Assembly (NCBI GenBank): GCA_944739405.2 | Contig: OX123205.2 | Span: forward strand, 39,886,475 to 39,950,474 | Source: Euclidia mi | Taxonomy: Eukaryota; Arthropoda; Insecta; Lepidoptera; Erebidae | Direction of reading: 5' to 3' | Length of the DNA: 64,000 bases | In this document: positions 10,206 to 20,765 of the stretch, one piece after another | Layout: the number at the start of each line of letters is the position of its first letter | Position numbering within the stretch: the first letter of the stretch is position 1 | The notes under the pieces: model-generated | Databases searched by the model: none | Seen by the model: only the letters and a program-made list of their open reading frames with translations | What the model was told of the DNA's origin: nothing | Translations under genes and position numbers: made by a program

Positions 10206-10284
10206 CCTCTTGTATGCCGGAATACCAGACACAATTAAAAAGCTATTGTGTCTCGCGTAGATCTGCGTTCCGGCATACGAGGGG
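10206..10284. mobile_element. 79-bp TTAA-flanked palindrome (micro-MITE)
   Basis: TTAA at 10202-10205 and 10285-10288 flanks an inverted repeat: CCTCTTGTATGCCGGAA pairs with TTCCGGCATACGAGGGG, and further in ACACAAT pairs with ATTGTGT. It is probably a minimal piggyBac-type MITE. Confidence 0.65.
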
Positions 10285-10384
10285 TTAAAGAAATTACAGA
10301 GATTATTAGAAAGATGAAAAGATTGAAGGCGATTCGACTAGTTGAATTTTGAATAATTTCCTTGTTCAAAATTATATTCGTCAT

Positions 10385-10720
10385 CTTATTCTTAATCACT
10401 TTTGACATAAGGCAAAGAGAATTTTACAAATTTGGTTTTGCTAGAGTTGAGTACGAACCTCGGCAAACAAAACAATATTACATATTTTTTTCTTAAAGAA
10501 CTGCTAATCATTAACATATATTAGAAAATAAATGCACTGAGAATGGAGTCCAGTGTAACGCCGATTGCTACTGGCAAACCTAGAAACCTACTCCCATTAA
10601 CATATACCTACATACTGAATTCTATATATTATTATATGGTAGCTGGCAACAAGATGAGTGCGGTATCTCCAATACCATAAAGCTTCAATTTTCGTTAAAG
10701 TGTTAACTGCTTGAACAGCG
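10385..10720 (-). pseudogene. LINE family D RT fragment upstream of exon 1A
   Basis: On the minus strand the sequence contains a degraded FADD region (NIVLFAEV), a GSILGP-like block, a DRIQYVDVNGS-like strand and a YGLEDTAL-like motif. The same piece precedes the other two exon 1 copies (30800-31095, 56060-56770), so the LINE was already present when the exon was duplicated. Confidence 0.6.
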
Positions 10721-10765
10721 TAAGGATACAGGACCATAACTTAGTCATACAAGGCCACTTAACAC

Positions 10766-10947
10766 ATGTTCGCGAACATATCCGAGTTCATTTATAATGT
10801 GTATCGTTGCAGCTCGAGGCCCGCAGCTGGTGAGAGCTTCCCGCTAGAGAGCAGCTCCGTCGCACCTGCGGTTGAGAGTCAGAACCACCATTACGCAACG
10901 CTAAGAAGGGAATCGCCCGTCGAACCTACCGGTGTTATAACTGATGG
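10766..10947 (+). CDS. Candidate coding exon 1, copy A (unknown protein)
   Basis: The ATG opens 60 codons that end at GG|GTAAGT, a near-consensus 5' splice site; without splicing the frame stops at once (GGG TAA). Copies of identical length and frame exist at 31196 and 56850. The peptide begins MFANISEFIYNVYR and is rich in Ser, Ala and Pro with an NHHYATLRR segment; no domain is recognised. A TAA lies just upstream in frame, so the ATG is the plausible start. The partner exon is at 27130, about 16 kb away across nested transposons. Copies differ mainly at amino-acid-changing sites, so some may be decaying. Confidence 0.5.
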
Positions 10948-11130
10948 GTAAGTCGCCATCTTATCCGTAATAAGCTCTTCTCAGCTTATAGCTGCTATAC
11001 ATATGTGCCACAGGTTGCGCGGTGTACGGTTTTGAAACGAATACTGAACTATATGGTATAAAATTTGCTGATGGAGACTAAAAGTATTCATTATAATAAA
11101 ATGTTCATTATAATAAAATGTGTGTTTCGC
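10948..11130 (+). other. Duplicated intron start after exon 1A
   Basis: From the donor GTAAGT at 10948 the sequence matches the intron start after exon 1B (31378-31545) almost base for base, including a CATTATAATAAAATG repeat. It diverges at about 11130, where TE-derived sequence begins. Confidence 0.6.
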
Positions 11131-11359
11131 AAAATATAATCTTACCTTCAATGCCTTCAAAGTACATAGTTTATTGCCTGTTTGTGTCAACGATAAACTT
11201 TCATAACAAAAATATAGCTGTAATAATACGTTTACACTATTTGTTTGGGTTGGATTCTAAAACGTGTGCGCTTCGTGGGATTCCTTACTTAAATATGCCC
11301 TACTATATGTTGTCTATAATATTAGTGTTTTTAATTAGTTGTAACGTCACCACTTAAAA

Positions 11360-11699
11360 TTTTTTACCAAAATGTTCGGGGACTACGGACAAAAACATCT
11401 GCTTTTTACAGAAATGTACGTATTAATTGTTTTGATATTATTTGCTTGAGTGAGACGTGGCTTACCGATCGCATCAATGATAGTGAGCTGTTTGATAATA
11501 GATATTTGGTTTGGCGATGCGATCGAAATTACTTGCATACGAACCAATTTATGGGTGGGGGGGTCTTAATAGCCGTGTGTCGCGAGCTTGTCGCTGATGT
11601 TCGCAAAGAATGGTGCTCGTCGGCTGAGGACATATGGGTAACCCTGACACTGGCTCATTCAAAGGGTAAAGTGTCACATAAATTGCATTTATGTGTTGT
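11360..11699 (+). pseudogene. LINE endonuclease N-terminal fragment
   Basis: The + strand reads YQNVRGLRTKTSAFYRNV, FDIICLSETWLTDR (catalytic Glu) and FMGGGVLIAVCREL, the start of an APE endonuclease. The frame is open until it is cut at about 11699 by the 3' tail of LINE A, which lies on the opposite strand. No continuation was found past the 5' end of LINE A, so it is a truncated piece. Confidence 0.75.
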
Positions 11700-12372
11700 T
11701 TCAAAGTCAAAGTCAAAAAACATTTATTCATCTGGGTCACAAAGTGACGCTTATGAACGTCAATTTTTTATGTACATTACTTAATGCTTCTACATTTACA
11801 TTTACTGCCCATTCGCAAAGCAATAGGTAGAACCACGAGAAAGAACGGGCAATAAAACTCGTGGCCACTCTTTTTAATCGCCAGTGTTATGTTACATATT
11901 TTGTTTTTGTAAGGAGCTGCAACTGTTTCACATTGTAATTAATTACTTGTAAATAGTAATTAGGAACATACATAATACTTAAATAATTAATGCAGTTACC
12001 AATTTAACTGCTGTAGTAGCCTTCCAGTGTGAATATTGTGTAACAGGAGCATCCACTTACGTCTTATAATGTAGGCAACTCGCGACCATGTTCATAACTA
12101 TATGGTGGAAATATATGTTACAGAAGTGACTGTATATGAATACACAAAATTACTAAAACATTAGTTTACAGCCCATAATCACGAGTTATCTTCATCTTAC
12201 AGTGCAGTAAAACTTTAATAAAATTAGTGGAACAACAATGCAAATGTAAATGTAGTACCTAAGTTGAATGACCTAATAATACATGAACAGTAATTTAAAA
12301 GAACTAGAAATATTATATAAAGATTAACTGAAAAATGCAAATTATCTATATAATTCTAATTAGGTATAGAGA

Positions 12373-13893
12373 TCATGAGTTGTCTAGCGTAAGTGACCAG
12401 CTATCCTTATCACTGAAATAATCATTAATAGTATAATAACCTTTCTTAATAAGGCAGTCTTTTATTTTAGTTTTAAATGTACTAAATGGTAATTCTAAAA
12501 GACTAATTGGTATTTTATTGTATATACGAATACCTAGCCCTACAAAAGAATTATTAACTTTATGTAAACGATGATAAGGGGCATATAACCTATGCCTGTT
12601 TCGAGTATTTATGTTATGTATATCGCTTTTTGTGGTAAATAAACCTATATTTTGCCTAATGTACAAAATATTAGCAAATAAAAATTGCGAGGCTACTGTA
12701 AGAATTCCTATAGACTTAAAGCGTTCTCTAAGAGTATCTTTTGCACCTAACATGTATATTGCTCTTACCGCTCGTTTTTGTAGAACGAAGATATTCTGAA
12801 TATCCGCAGCTTTGCCCCATAACAAAATGCCGTAGGACATAACACTGTGAAAATAGCTAAAATAAACTAAACGAGCCGTGTCGATATCAGTAAGTTGCCT
12901 AACTTTTCTGACGGCATACGCAGCAGAGCTTAGCTTTCCTGCAAGACATGCTATATGTGCACCCCATTGTAACTTATTATCTAGTGTAATACCTAGGAAC
13001 ACTGTAGAGTCTACTGTGTCAAGTTCCTCCCTATCTAGCATAATATTAGGTCCCAGTTGTCTTACATTAGGTAAAGCAAATTTAACGCATTTAGTTTTCC
13101 TAGAATTAAGTACTAGGTTATTTGCTGTAAACCATTGTGTAACTTGTAATAGTGCATTATTTACATCATCAAATTGATTTCTATTCCTATCTACTTTAAA
13201 AATAAGTGACGTATCATCTGCAAAAAGTACAACATCACAGATGTTTTTTAAATAAAAAGGTAAGTCATTAATATATACAAGAAATAGAAAAGGACCTAAA
13301 ATTGAGCCTTGTGGAACGCCTAGCTGTATAGGTAATTTAGAGGATATAGTCCCATTTACATCGACACACTGAAATCTCTGCCGCAGGTACGAATCGACAA
13401 CACTAAGTGCGGTTTTCTCTACGCCATAGTGGCGAAGCTTACGCAGTAGCGTGTCGTGCTGAACGCAGTCAAATGCTTTAGATAGGTCACAGAACACTCC
13501 AATAGCATTCTTTGATGACTCCCAAGCACTATAAACGTGTTTTATGAGAGCAAAACCCGCATCAGTAGTGGATCTACCTTTAGTAAATCCGTATTGATCC
13601 TTGTGAAGCAGACTATTTAAATTAAAGTGGTTTAGTAGCTGCTTTAAAAGAATCTTTTCAAATATTTTACTAAATGCCGGCAAGATAGATATGGGCCTAA
13701 AATTATTAATTTCATTTTTACTGCCAGATTTGAATAAGGGTATAATTTTACTTAATTTCATCAAATCCGGAAATACGCCTAGGTCAAAGCATTGATTAAA
13801 AATTATAGATAGGTAAGGCGCAACAGTCTCAACTATAGTACCTAAAATTTTAATTGAAATGCCCCAAAAGTCACCGGTATTTTTAATATTAAT
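12373..13893 (-). pseudogene. LINE A ORF2, reverse transcriptase part
   Basis: Reading from just after a TAA at 13894-13896, the frame runs without a break to the stop at 12373. It includes FRPISILPAFSKIFEKILL, GVFCDLSKAFDCVQHD, LGVPQGSILGPFLFLVYI, VVLFADDTSLIF and FLGITLDNKLQWGAH, then the thumb and C terminus (RNRHRLYAPYHR, IRIYNKIP). All catalytic Asp are intact. The first ATG/TTG is at 13764, but homology extends upstream to the TAA, so translation does not naturally start there. Confidence 0.85.
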
Positions 13894-14919
13894 TTAATTA
13901 TATGCGATCAATATATCTCGCGGGGTAACGTGCTCGAATCTAAACACGCTCTTGCATTCAGGTACACTGCTAAGCAAAAAATTTCCAGCGTCTAAAGATG
14001 ATGATTGTAAACAGCTAGTAGTTGTTAAAGGTATGCTCGCAAAGAAACTATTGAACGTATGTGCTACTTGAGTTTTATTGGTGACTAATAAATTGTTTTC
14101 TTTAAGTTCAAATTGGTTTTCCCGTGGTCGTGCTCTTCCTGTTTCATTATTTATAATTTTCCAAGTTGCTTTAATTATATTTGTTGAATGCTTAATTTTA
14201 CTACTAATAAATTTAGATTTTGCCATAATACAAACTTGTTTAAAAATTTTTGAGTACTTTTTTACATAATCTCGAAAAGGTGTGTCAAATCTATGTTGTT
14301 TCATACCATATAAATAAAACAACTTGGCTCTACTTTTGTATATACCTATAGTGGCCCACTGGTTAAAAGATCCCATAGTACCCTTTAGTGTGACTGTTTT
14401 ACTCTTGAAGGTATTTTGAAACTCATTATTTACTAGTCCAAAAAGTGAGTTATAAATTGTATTTGGATTTTGTGAGTTCAATATTGAGGTATTGAGTTTA
14501 GCAATAATATTGGTTTTGAAACGTATTAGACGATTGGTAGTCTGAGGCCTACATTCTACTGTACGTGATTTATCATATGTTGAACAGGGAAAACTAGCTA
14601 TCTGTCCACGGTGATCAGAAGGGAGAGAACTAATTACTACTGGGTTTGTGGCAGCACAAGAACTAAATATGTTATCTAAACAAGTAGAAGATGTTGCAGA
14701 TACTCTAGTAGGTTCACAGAATAGGTTACTTAAATTAAATGACTTGAAAAGATTCAGAAATCTAATACACTGTGAAGAGTTCTCTAAAATATTAACATTA
14801 AAATCGCCACATACTATAATATTCTTATTACTACATTTAATTTTATTTATAGCATCTTCCATAACAGTCTCAAATAGATTATAGTCACCAGAAGGAGGTC
14901 GATATACACAAATTACTAT
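13894..14919 (-). pseudogene. LINE A ORF2, endonuclease C-terminal part and linker
   Basis: Starting at the insert edge, the frame reads VICVYRPPSG, IIVCGDFNVNIL (catalytic Asp/Asn), CLDNIFSS and LPSDHRGQ (catalytic His), then about 200 linker residues with FNSFFASI before the RT. It ends at TAA 13894-13896. That stop is in the same frame as the RT, so one nonsense codon is the only break between the domains. Confidence 0.85.
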
Positions 14920-15354
14920 ATATAGGCAGAGACGAGTAAGAATATAGACTTACAAAGTCGAACAAAAAAATGTGACTCGATAATTCGTTAACATAAATGA
15001 CGAAAGATGTCGCTACGCGTATCGAATCGAAAAATAATTAGGGCCAGATGACGCGTGACGTCACTTGTACCCCCGCTTAATGGTACATAACATCACTAGA
15101 TGGCGTTATATTCAATTTACTTGTCTTTAATTTATTAACGTGGACGAAAAACGACAACGTAGGTAGCCCTTGTGCAATGTGCAAGGTCATTCGAGAGTTG
15201 AGGTCCTCAAGGGTGCTCAACCTACCTACGTGCTACTACGGTACTATCAATAATGCTACCGCTTCAACTCTTTAATCAATTTTAATTTTCGAATTATGTG
15301 CGTGGTTTAAGTACTTTAAGGTCTAAATTTGCAATGAAATGTTGCACTATATTT

Positions 15355-16374
15355 TGCTGGTCTGATAACAAAGCTGGCAGATGGCCTCGTAAGCCCACCG
15401 AGCTTGGGGTCGATTGATTTGTTTTGAGGAGCACTTCACACTTAGATGATATCCAGGGTCTGATGATGAAGCTGGAAGGTGGCCACGGTATCTCTGTGAT
15501 AAAACGACATAAACCGACCGAATTTGGCCTCGATTAATTTGTCTTGAGGAGCACTTCACACTTAGATGATATCCAGGGTCTGATGATGAAGCTGGGAGGT
15601 GGCCACGGCATCTCTGTAATAAAACGACATAACCTGACCGAGTTTGGGCTTGATTGATTTGTCTTGAGGAGCACTTTACACCTAGATGATATCCAGGGTC
15701 TGATGATGAAGCTGGGAGGTGGCCACGGCATCTCTGTAATAAAACGACATAACCCGACTGAGTTTGGGCTTGATTGATTTGTCTTGAGGAGCACTTTACA
15801 CCTAGATGATATCCAGGGTCTGATGATGAAGCTGCGAGGTGGCCACGGCATCTCTGTAATAAAACGACAAAACCCGACCGAGTTTGGGCTTGATTGATTT
15901 GTCTTGAAGAGCACTTTACACCTAGATGATATCCAGGGTCTGATGATGAAGCTGCGAGGTGGCCACGGCATCTCTGTAATAAAACGACAAAACCCGACCG
16001 AGTTTGGGCTTGATTGATTTGTCTTGAGGAGCACTTTACACCTAGATGATATCCAGGGTCTGATGATGAAGCTGCGAGGTGGCCACGGCATCTCTGTAAT
16101 AAAACGACAAAACCCGACCGAGTTTGGGCTTGATTGATTTGTCTTGAGGAGCACTTTACACCTAGATGATATCCAGGGTCTGATGATGAAGCTGGAGGTG
16201 GCCACAGCATCTATGTTATAAAACGACATACTTAAGCCCACCAAGTTTGGGGTGGATTAATTTGTCTTGGGGAGCTCTTTAGGTACACCTAGATGATATT
16301 CGGGGTCTGATATTATGATGAAGCTGGAGGTGGCTACGGCATCTTTGTAATAAAACGATGTAACCCTACCGAGT
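15355..16374. repeat. 120-bp tandem array inside the TIR transposon
   Basis: About 8.5 units of exactly 120 bp, each containing GTCTTGAGGAGCACTT, ACACCTAGATGATATCCAGG, GGCCACGGCATCTCTGTAAT and CCGAGTTTGGGCTTGATTG. The middle units are nearly identical and the edge units diverge, as in unequal exchange. Because 120 is divisible by 3, long repetitive minus-strand ORFs (287 and 236 codons) appear; I treat them as artefacts. A further unit piece lies at 19119-19180 beyond the SINE. Confidence 0.9.
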
Positions 16375-17661
16375 TTACCCTAGACGGCCGGTTGGCGTAG
16401 CGGGAGTGTAAGCGACGCACGGCTACGTCAAAGGTCGCGGGTTCGATTTCCGCTCAAGTCAAACATTTGTGTGCATGAATATGGATATTTGTCTTGATCT
16501 GGGTGTTTCTATGTATAACATTAAGTATGTATTTACAAAAAAAAGTATAACTATAGATATGTATGTTTATCCATTATCTAGTACCCATAGTAGGGTCATT
16601 TCGCCTGTTCGCATCCATTTAGTGCAGTTGACAAAGGACAATGGGCGGTTTTGGGCGGTCGGCGGCCATCAATGAATTTAACATCAAATGAAAGTACTAA
16701 TAATTAGGAACATCTTTTACTATGGGCGTTACGCTGTATTCCATTTAGGAAAAGAAATATTTGAATGTCAATATAACCTAATTGTATAGATAAAAGTTTT
16801 GTGACACGGTAACACATCATCAATATACCTAATTATATAATAAAGTATCGCACGTGATCTTTCGTGTGAAGATAGCTCGGCGTTATAAGGCTGAGCACCT
16901 AGTACAGTACAGGGCGTGTAAAATATTGAAGTATACCGAGAGCAACAAATAAGACGTCTTAGCGAATATATTGAAGAGGAAGAAGTGTGGTTGTTACCCG
17001 TTCGAATACAGTCAAGGCACGTAAGACCTAGGACTTATTTATCATCGTCCTAGCGTTATCCCGGTTGCATCCGAGACTTACGCCTTAAAGCTCGACGTCC
17101 GCTTACTAGTCCAAACAGACATGACAGAATATCGGCTTTTCCACAGAAGGATCACAGCCGTCTGACCTCCGTAACCCAAAGGTATAGCGATATTTCCATA
17201 GCTTAGACCAGTATCAGTTTATTTGAGGCAACCGTATTGACTTTCAAAGATCTTCATTAAAGCCAAGACCGACGGTATATTCTGCTCTCCGAGGCATGGG
17301 GCAAGCGATAATTAACTATTTAATACGTAAGTAAGATCTGGGACTTATTATTCATAGATTATTCCGAGTTATAGGCGCACGGTCAAATGCTGCGCACATA
17401 ATTATTATGTGCGTAGTATGGTATATTATATACTTATATGGCTGGGTAAGAAATCAACCCGAAGAGTTGCGATTAGCAGCAGCAGAATTAACTGGGATTA
17501 TAGAGGATGAATGAGAGGAACTAGGCTACACAAGGCTTAAAATCATACTTAATTCTTTTTTTAAACCATTATGTTCTTTCATAACTTTATCTACATACAA
17601 TAATTAATTATGCATTATAATAGCTTATTATTTATTGATGATATTATGTTAGTTATATACA

Positions 17662-18031
17662 GGGTGTAACAAGACCCTTAACGAAAACTGAAATCCTATG
17701 TTGTACCAATCAGTACGAACATTTTTTGCTTGGGCACTATACCTGGGAAATTACTGGTTCAGGAGATATTGAGGCTCAAAGTTAATATGGAATTTTTCTA
17801 ATTAGGTACAAAATCGATGCATTAACCCCCTCATATTTTCTTTAGATGCCCTATAACCCCATGAATATGTAGGTATTTCGAGAATTGCACGCGCGCGCTT
17901 TTAATTGCAGTTAAAAAATGTGAAAACTCAAAAAAAAAATCGTTTCCCAGCTATTATTTTTGGTTAGTATCACTTGGCATGATGTCCACGACGAGTAGAC
18001 TTCGGCTTGGTGATGGGTCTTGTGACACTCT
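17662..18031. mobile_element. 370-bp mariner-type MITE
   Basis: TA-CAGGGTGTAACAAGACCC at the left and its inverted partner CAGAGTGTCACAAGACCC at the right (two mismatches) are flanked by TA at 17660-17661 and 18032-18033. It sits inside the 2.2-kb element, one level deeper in the nest. No ORF. Confidence 0.7.
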
Positions 18032-18068
18032 GTACCCTTATAACCAAATAAAGATTTTATGTTTATAA

Positions 18069-18300
18069 CAAATTGTATGGTAACTGTATTATATATGTAG
18101 GTATATTATTTAACATTAGTTGCATCTAAATAGTAAAATGCACCTACCACTTTCATCTCTGCACCACCGGTTGACAGGTAGAGAATGCCATATGGCATTA
18201 TGTCCACCGATGTACACTATGTTTGTGCATAAATGATTAAATAAAATAAATAAATAAACTGTGCTTACATTAGTAAGAACAGTTACCATACAATTTGATA
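18069..18300. repeat. Inverted-repeat-bounded segment with LINE-like tail
   Basis: ACAAATTGTATGGTAACTGT at 18069 is inverted at 18279-18298. Between them lies a fragment resembling a common lepidopteran LINE 3' end (GACAGGTAGAGAATGCCATA ... AAATAAAATAAATAAATAAA). It is either a small TIR element or chance flanks of a retro-insert. Confidence 0.4.
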
Positions 18301-18816
18301 CAATAATATATGATATATTATAAAATGACAATCTAAATAAGTTGTTTCACTTTCTTTAACACTTTCGTTAGCCAGAGTAGTAAGTAAAACGATTAAAGTT
18401 TGAAATAGTTTAAAAATATATAAACATTTTTGTCACTTCAAACTATCTTCGTCTATCAATAAAAACAACTTTTAAACTATTGATTACTAATAAACTGATT
18501 TAAATAATAGTTACAGGTAGCACGCCACTGCGTAATGTTGATGTTGTGCATGTATTGTTAGAGAGAGATGCAGGTGGCCTTTAATGTTGCGTTCTCTCTC
18601 TCACCGGCGGACACGAATAGGCCCCACTCTGCCACTCTATTCTTAATATCTCTATGCTCTTATACGTTGAGGTATTCGCGGTACTGACTTTTCATTTTAT
18701 TAGTGTGTTAGTATACTTATTTTCGAGCATTTTTAAAGGGAGGTCCGTAAATGGACGTGAATTGGGTGATGGACGCGAACAGGCGAAATGACCCTACAAG
18801 CTCAAAGCTCTGCTTA

Positions 18817-19060
18817 GTTACTCAAAGACTATTAAGCATACTTTTATTGAATTGTTTTATTTTTTTGTTTTCTGCTATTTTGTTAACTGTAAAATAACTA
18901 GGTACATTTAAAATAGTTTTACTACATACATTATTATTGTCAGTGCTATGCATACCGTAATTGTCATATTATATCAGATACAATGCCTATTAAGTGTTTA
19001 CCTTAACTGTATAAATATATATGATGTGGTTGTGCTAATAAATAAATAAATAAATTAATT
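18817..19060 (+). mobile_element. Retro-insert with (TAAA)n tail inside the SINE
   Basis: AT-rich sequence ending in AATAAATAAATAAATAAATT separates the SINE phrases GCTCTGCTTAGTT and TGGGACTAGATGG, which are adjacent in the family as I recall it. It is probably a 5'-truncated LINE 3' end. The TSD is unclear. Confidence 0.45.
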
Positions 19061-19118
19061 AATTTGGGACTAGATGGTGTTGTGTGAATGTGGTAGAATA
19101 TTATATTATATAATTATA

Positions 19119-19180
19119 GTTTGGGCTCGATTGAATTTTTTGAGGAACACTTTACACCTAGGTGATAATAATTATGACAC
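19119..19180. repeat. Remnant unit of the 120-bp array
   Basis: AGTTTGGGCTCGATTGAATT and GAGGAACACTTTACACCTAG match the unit of the array at 15355-16374. The array was therefore continuous before the SINE landed in it. Confidence 0.75.
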
Positions 19181-19780
19181 TACGATACTACCTATAGCGG
19201 TACCGGGTTCGATTCTAGGTATAGTTGCTTTTTGCATTTTCTCATACAAAGTAAGTACCTAGTTAATAAATAATATGGTCTCACTCATGGTATGAGTTCG
19301 TGCGTGCGTCCTTGAGACATACATAGAACTAGTTCGTAGATGGTTGTTTACGAATTGTTACTAAATAAGTGTATCTACCTATAAAACCCGTAACGTACCC
19401 ATCCCATCTAAATAGGTAATTTTATTTTGGTTTAAGCGTCATCTAGTGAAAATTCAATGTAAACCGTTGTACATTACCTTTCGTGTTTTTACTACGCCAT
19501 CTATTAGTACACGTTCAAAAGTGATAAAATATGCACGTAAAATGAAATAGATAAATTAGCTTATTATGAGCAATATTACCAATTCTAAAAAATACTTAAA
19601 CAATTTCAATGGCCGTTAATGAAAAAATAATGATATTTTTATGACTTGTCTGGCTGTAATTAACGTCGCGTGCTATTTGAGCAGCGCCCTCTGGATATAG
19701 CTCGCGATTTGAGCTTTTTCCGAGGCACATTTTTTTGTTCGACTTTGGCAGTCTATATTCTTACTCGTCTCTGATATAGG

Positions 19781-20073
19781 TCTAATTCCACACAGGACAA
19801 CTCAATAGGGCGCTCAATAGATAAATTAACAATATCTTTACGTTCCTTACATTTTAATAAATTTGAAGTTATTATGAGAGAACCGCCTCTAATAGCCTGC
19901 ATTCTTATATACGAACTCTGCACTGTATAATATTGATTTATAACAATAAGCTCATGGTTCTTTAACCAATGTTCAGTTAAGCACAAAACCTTAACATCAT
20001 ATTTTTCTAGAAATAAACTTAACTCTAATTCTTTGCCAGATAGGCCCTGCATGTTTTGGTGTACTATATTCAA
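19781..20073 (-). pseudogene. LINE A ORF2, endonuclease N-terminal part
   Basis: The frame begins NIVHQNMQGLSGKELEL (first catalytic Asn region), then VLCLTEHWLKNHEL (catalytic Glu) and ends IELSCVELDLY at the transposon edge. Its continuation is at 14919. There is no ATG; the listed start is a TTG overlapping the ORF1 stop (ATTTGA), so reinitiation or frameshifting from ORF1 is likely. Confidence 0.8.
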
Positions 20074-20759
20074 ATACTGCAGCCTAACTGTTGTCCTATC
20101 TTGGAGTTTAAATCACAAGACGTGTCAATAAAAACGTTGTTAGTACAAGTACTAACCCTATCAAATAAATTGTCAACACAAGGCTCTCTGCCTTGTTGTA
20201 AATTGTATGCTAATAGTTTAGCAATCTGTCGCTTAATATAAAATGGCAGATACATTGTATCTCTGGTTAAAGTAAATTTACTAATAAATTTATTAGCGTC
20301 AAAAAACAATATTGCGTCACTATGACGACAAGTTATATTATATAATAACATATTTAATGTGTGTATGTGCATGTTTTGTGTATGTGTTAAGTCATTTGAG
20401 TAAGGCAAAGCACATAAAATAAATTTACAACTAAACTTGGAATTAAGGTCTAATAACATTTCAACACATTCTATGATATGCTGTCTTTTTATCGTTAAAC
20501 TGTTACCAAACAACAATATGGCCGTACTACTCTCATCTAAGGGCTGCAACTTAATCTGATTAACTAAACTACTGTAACTATCCCCTGGCCTACAGTAATT
20601 TATAACACTCTGGTTTGTATTCTCACTGAGAAGACTACCAAAATTAGGACCTAGCCTATCAGAAAAAATGTAGGTTTTATTAGTTGATGTTGAAAACCTA
20701 GATTTAATCCTATTTGATTGTGAAGAGGATTGGTTTTGGTTTACATATGTAATCAACAA
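20070..20759 (-). pseudogene. LINE A ORF1, SGNH/esterase-like, N-terminally truncated
   Basis: 229 codons with an SGNH-like fold pattern: a block near YIFSDRLGPNFGSLL, a second at ESSTAILLFGNSL, then KFILCALPYSNDL and a C-terminal LPFYIKRQIAKLLAYNL helix. Esterase-like ORF1 proteins are known from CR1-group LINEs. The canonical GDS serine motif is not evident (SDRLG in its place). The N-terminal coiled coil seen in LINE B ORF1 is missing, as the reading frame meets a stop next to the mariner-like relic. Confidence 0.65.
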
Positions 20760-20765
20760 TTAGGT

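Larger units (their letters stand above)
16593..18794. mobile_element. 2.2-kb TA-flanked TIR element in the SINE
   Basis: GGGTCATTTCGCCTGTTCGC at 16593 is inverted at 18794 (one mismatch over about 26 bp). TA flanks both sides (16591-16592, 18795-18796). Removing it joins CCCATAG-TA-CAAGCTC, the expected SINE body. The TA target points to Tc1/mariner. No transposase ORF is present. Confidence 0.75.
16381..19093 (+). mobile_element. tRNA-derived SINE, split by later insertions
   Basis: The head has an A box (TGGCGTAGCGGGAGTG, about 16393) and a B box (GGGTTCGATTTCCG, about 16439) of a Pol III promoter, then the body (ATGAATATGGATATTTGTC, GTATGTATTTAC, GTACCCATAG). It resumes at 18795 (ACAAGCTC..CTGCTTAGTT) and ends at 19061-19093 (TGGGACTAGATGGTG..GTGTGAATGTGG). 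It inserted into the 120-bp array at AGTTT, which flanks both sides (16370 and 19118). Confidence 0.7.
14927..19773. mobile_element. 4.85-kb TIR transposon with 7-bp TSD, no transposase
   Basis: The left end CAGAGACGAGTAAGAATA (14927) is inverted at 19773. The TIR runs about 53 bp (14927-14979, 19721-19773) with three mismatches. ATATAGG is duplicated at 14920-14926 and 19774-19780. Deleting the element and one duplicate restores the LINE A endonuclease frame exactly. The interior holds a 120-bp satellite, a SINE and other elements, but no transposase. A 7-bp TSD with CA...TG ends fits P-like, Dada-like or hAT-like families. Confidence 0.85.
11700..20763 (-). mobile_element. LINE A: CR1-group LINE with esterase-like ORF1, carrying a 4.85-kb insert
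   Basis: On the minus strand: ORF1 (20759-20070), ORF2 endonuclease (20073-19781, interrupted, 14919-13894), RT (to 12373), a 3' UTR, and a (TTTGAC)n tail at about 11697-11718 (seen as TCAAAGTCAAAGTC on the + strand). Without the insert it is about 4.2 kb. ORF1 is truncated at its N terminus by the mariner-like relic at 20766. ORF2 appears to have only one in-frame stop once the insert is removed. Confidence 0.85.

Noticed and set aside
15347..16244. Two long repetitive minus-strand ORFs (287 and 236 codons)
   Set aside because: They follow the 120-bp unit, which is divisible by 3, so any open frame repeats. Two different frames are open at once over the same DNA and neither has a start context or known domain.
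15355..16374. Possible CRISPR-like array
   Set aside because: Whole 120-bp units are repeated with no unique spacers, and the context is an insect transposon.
16381..16460. Functional tRNA gene at the SINE head
   Set aside because: A and B boxes are present but no cloverleaf can be drawn; the SINE body follows.
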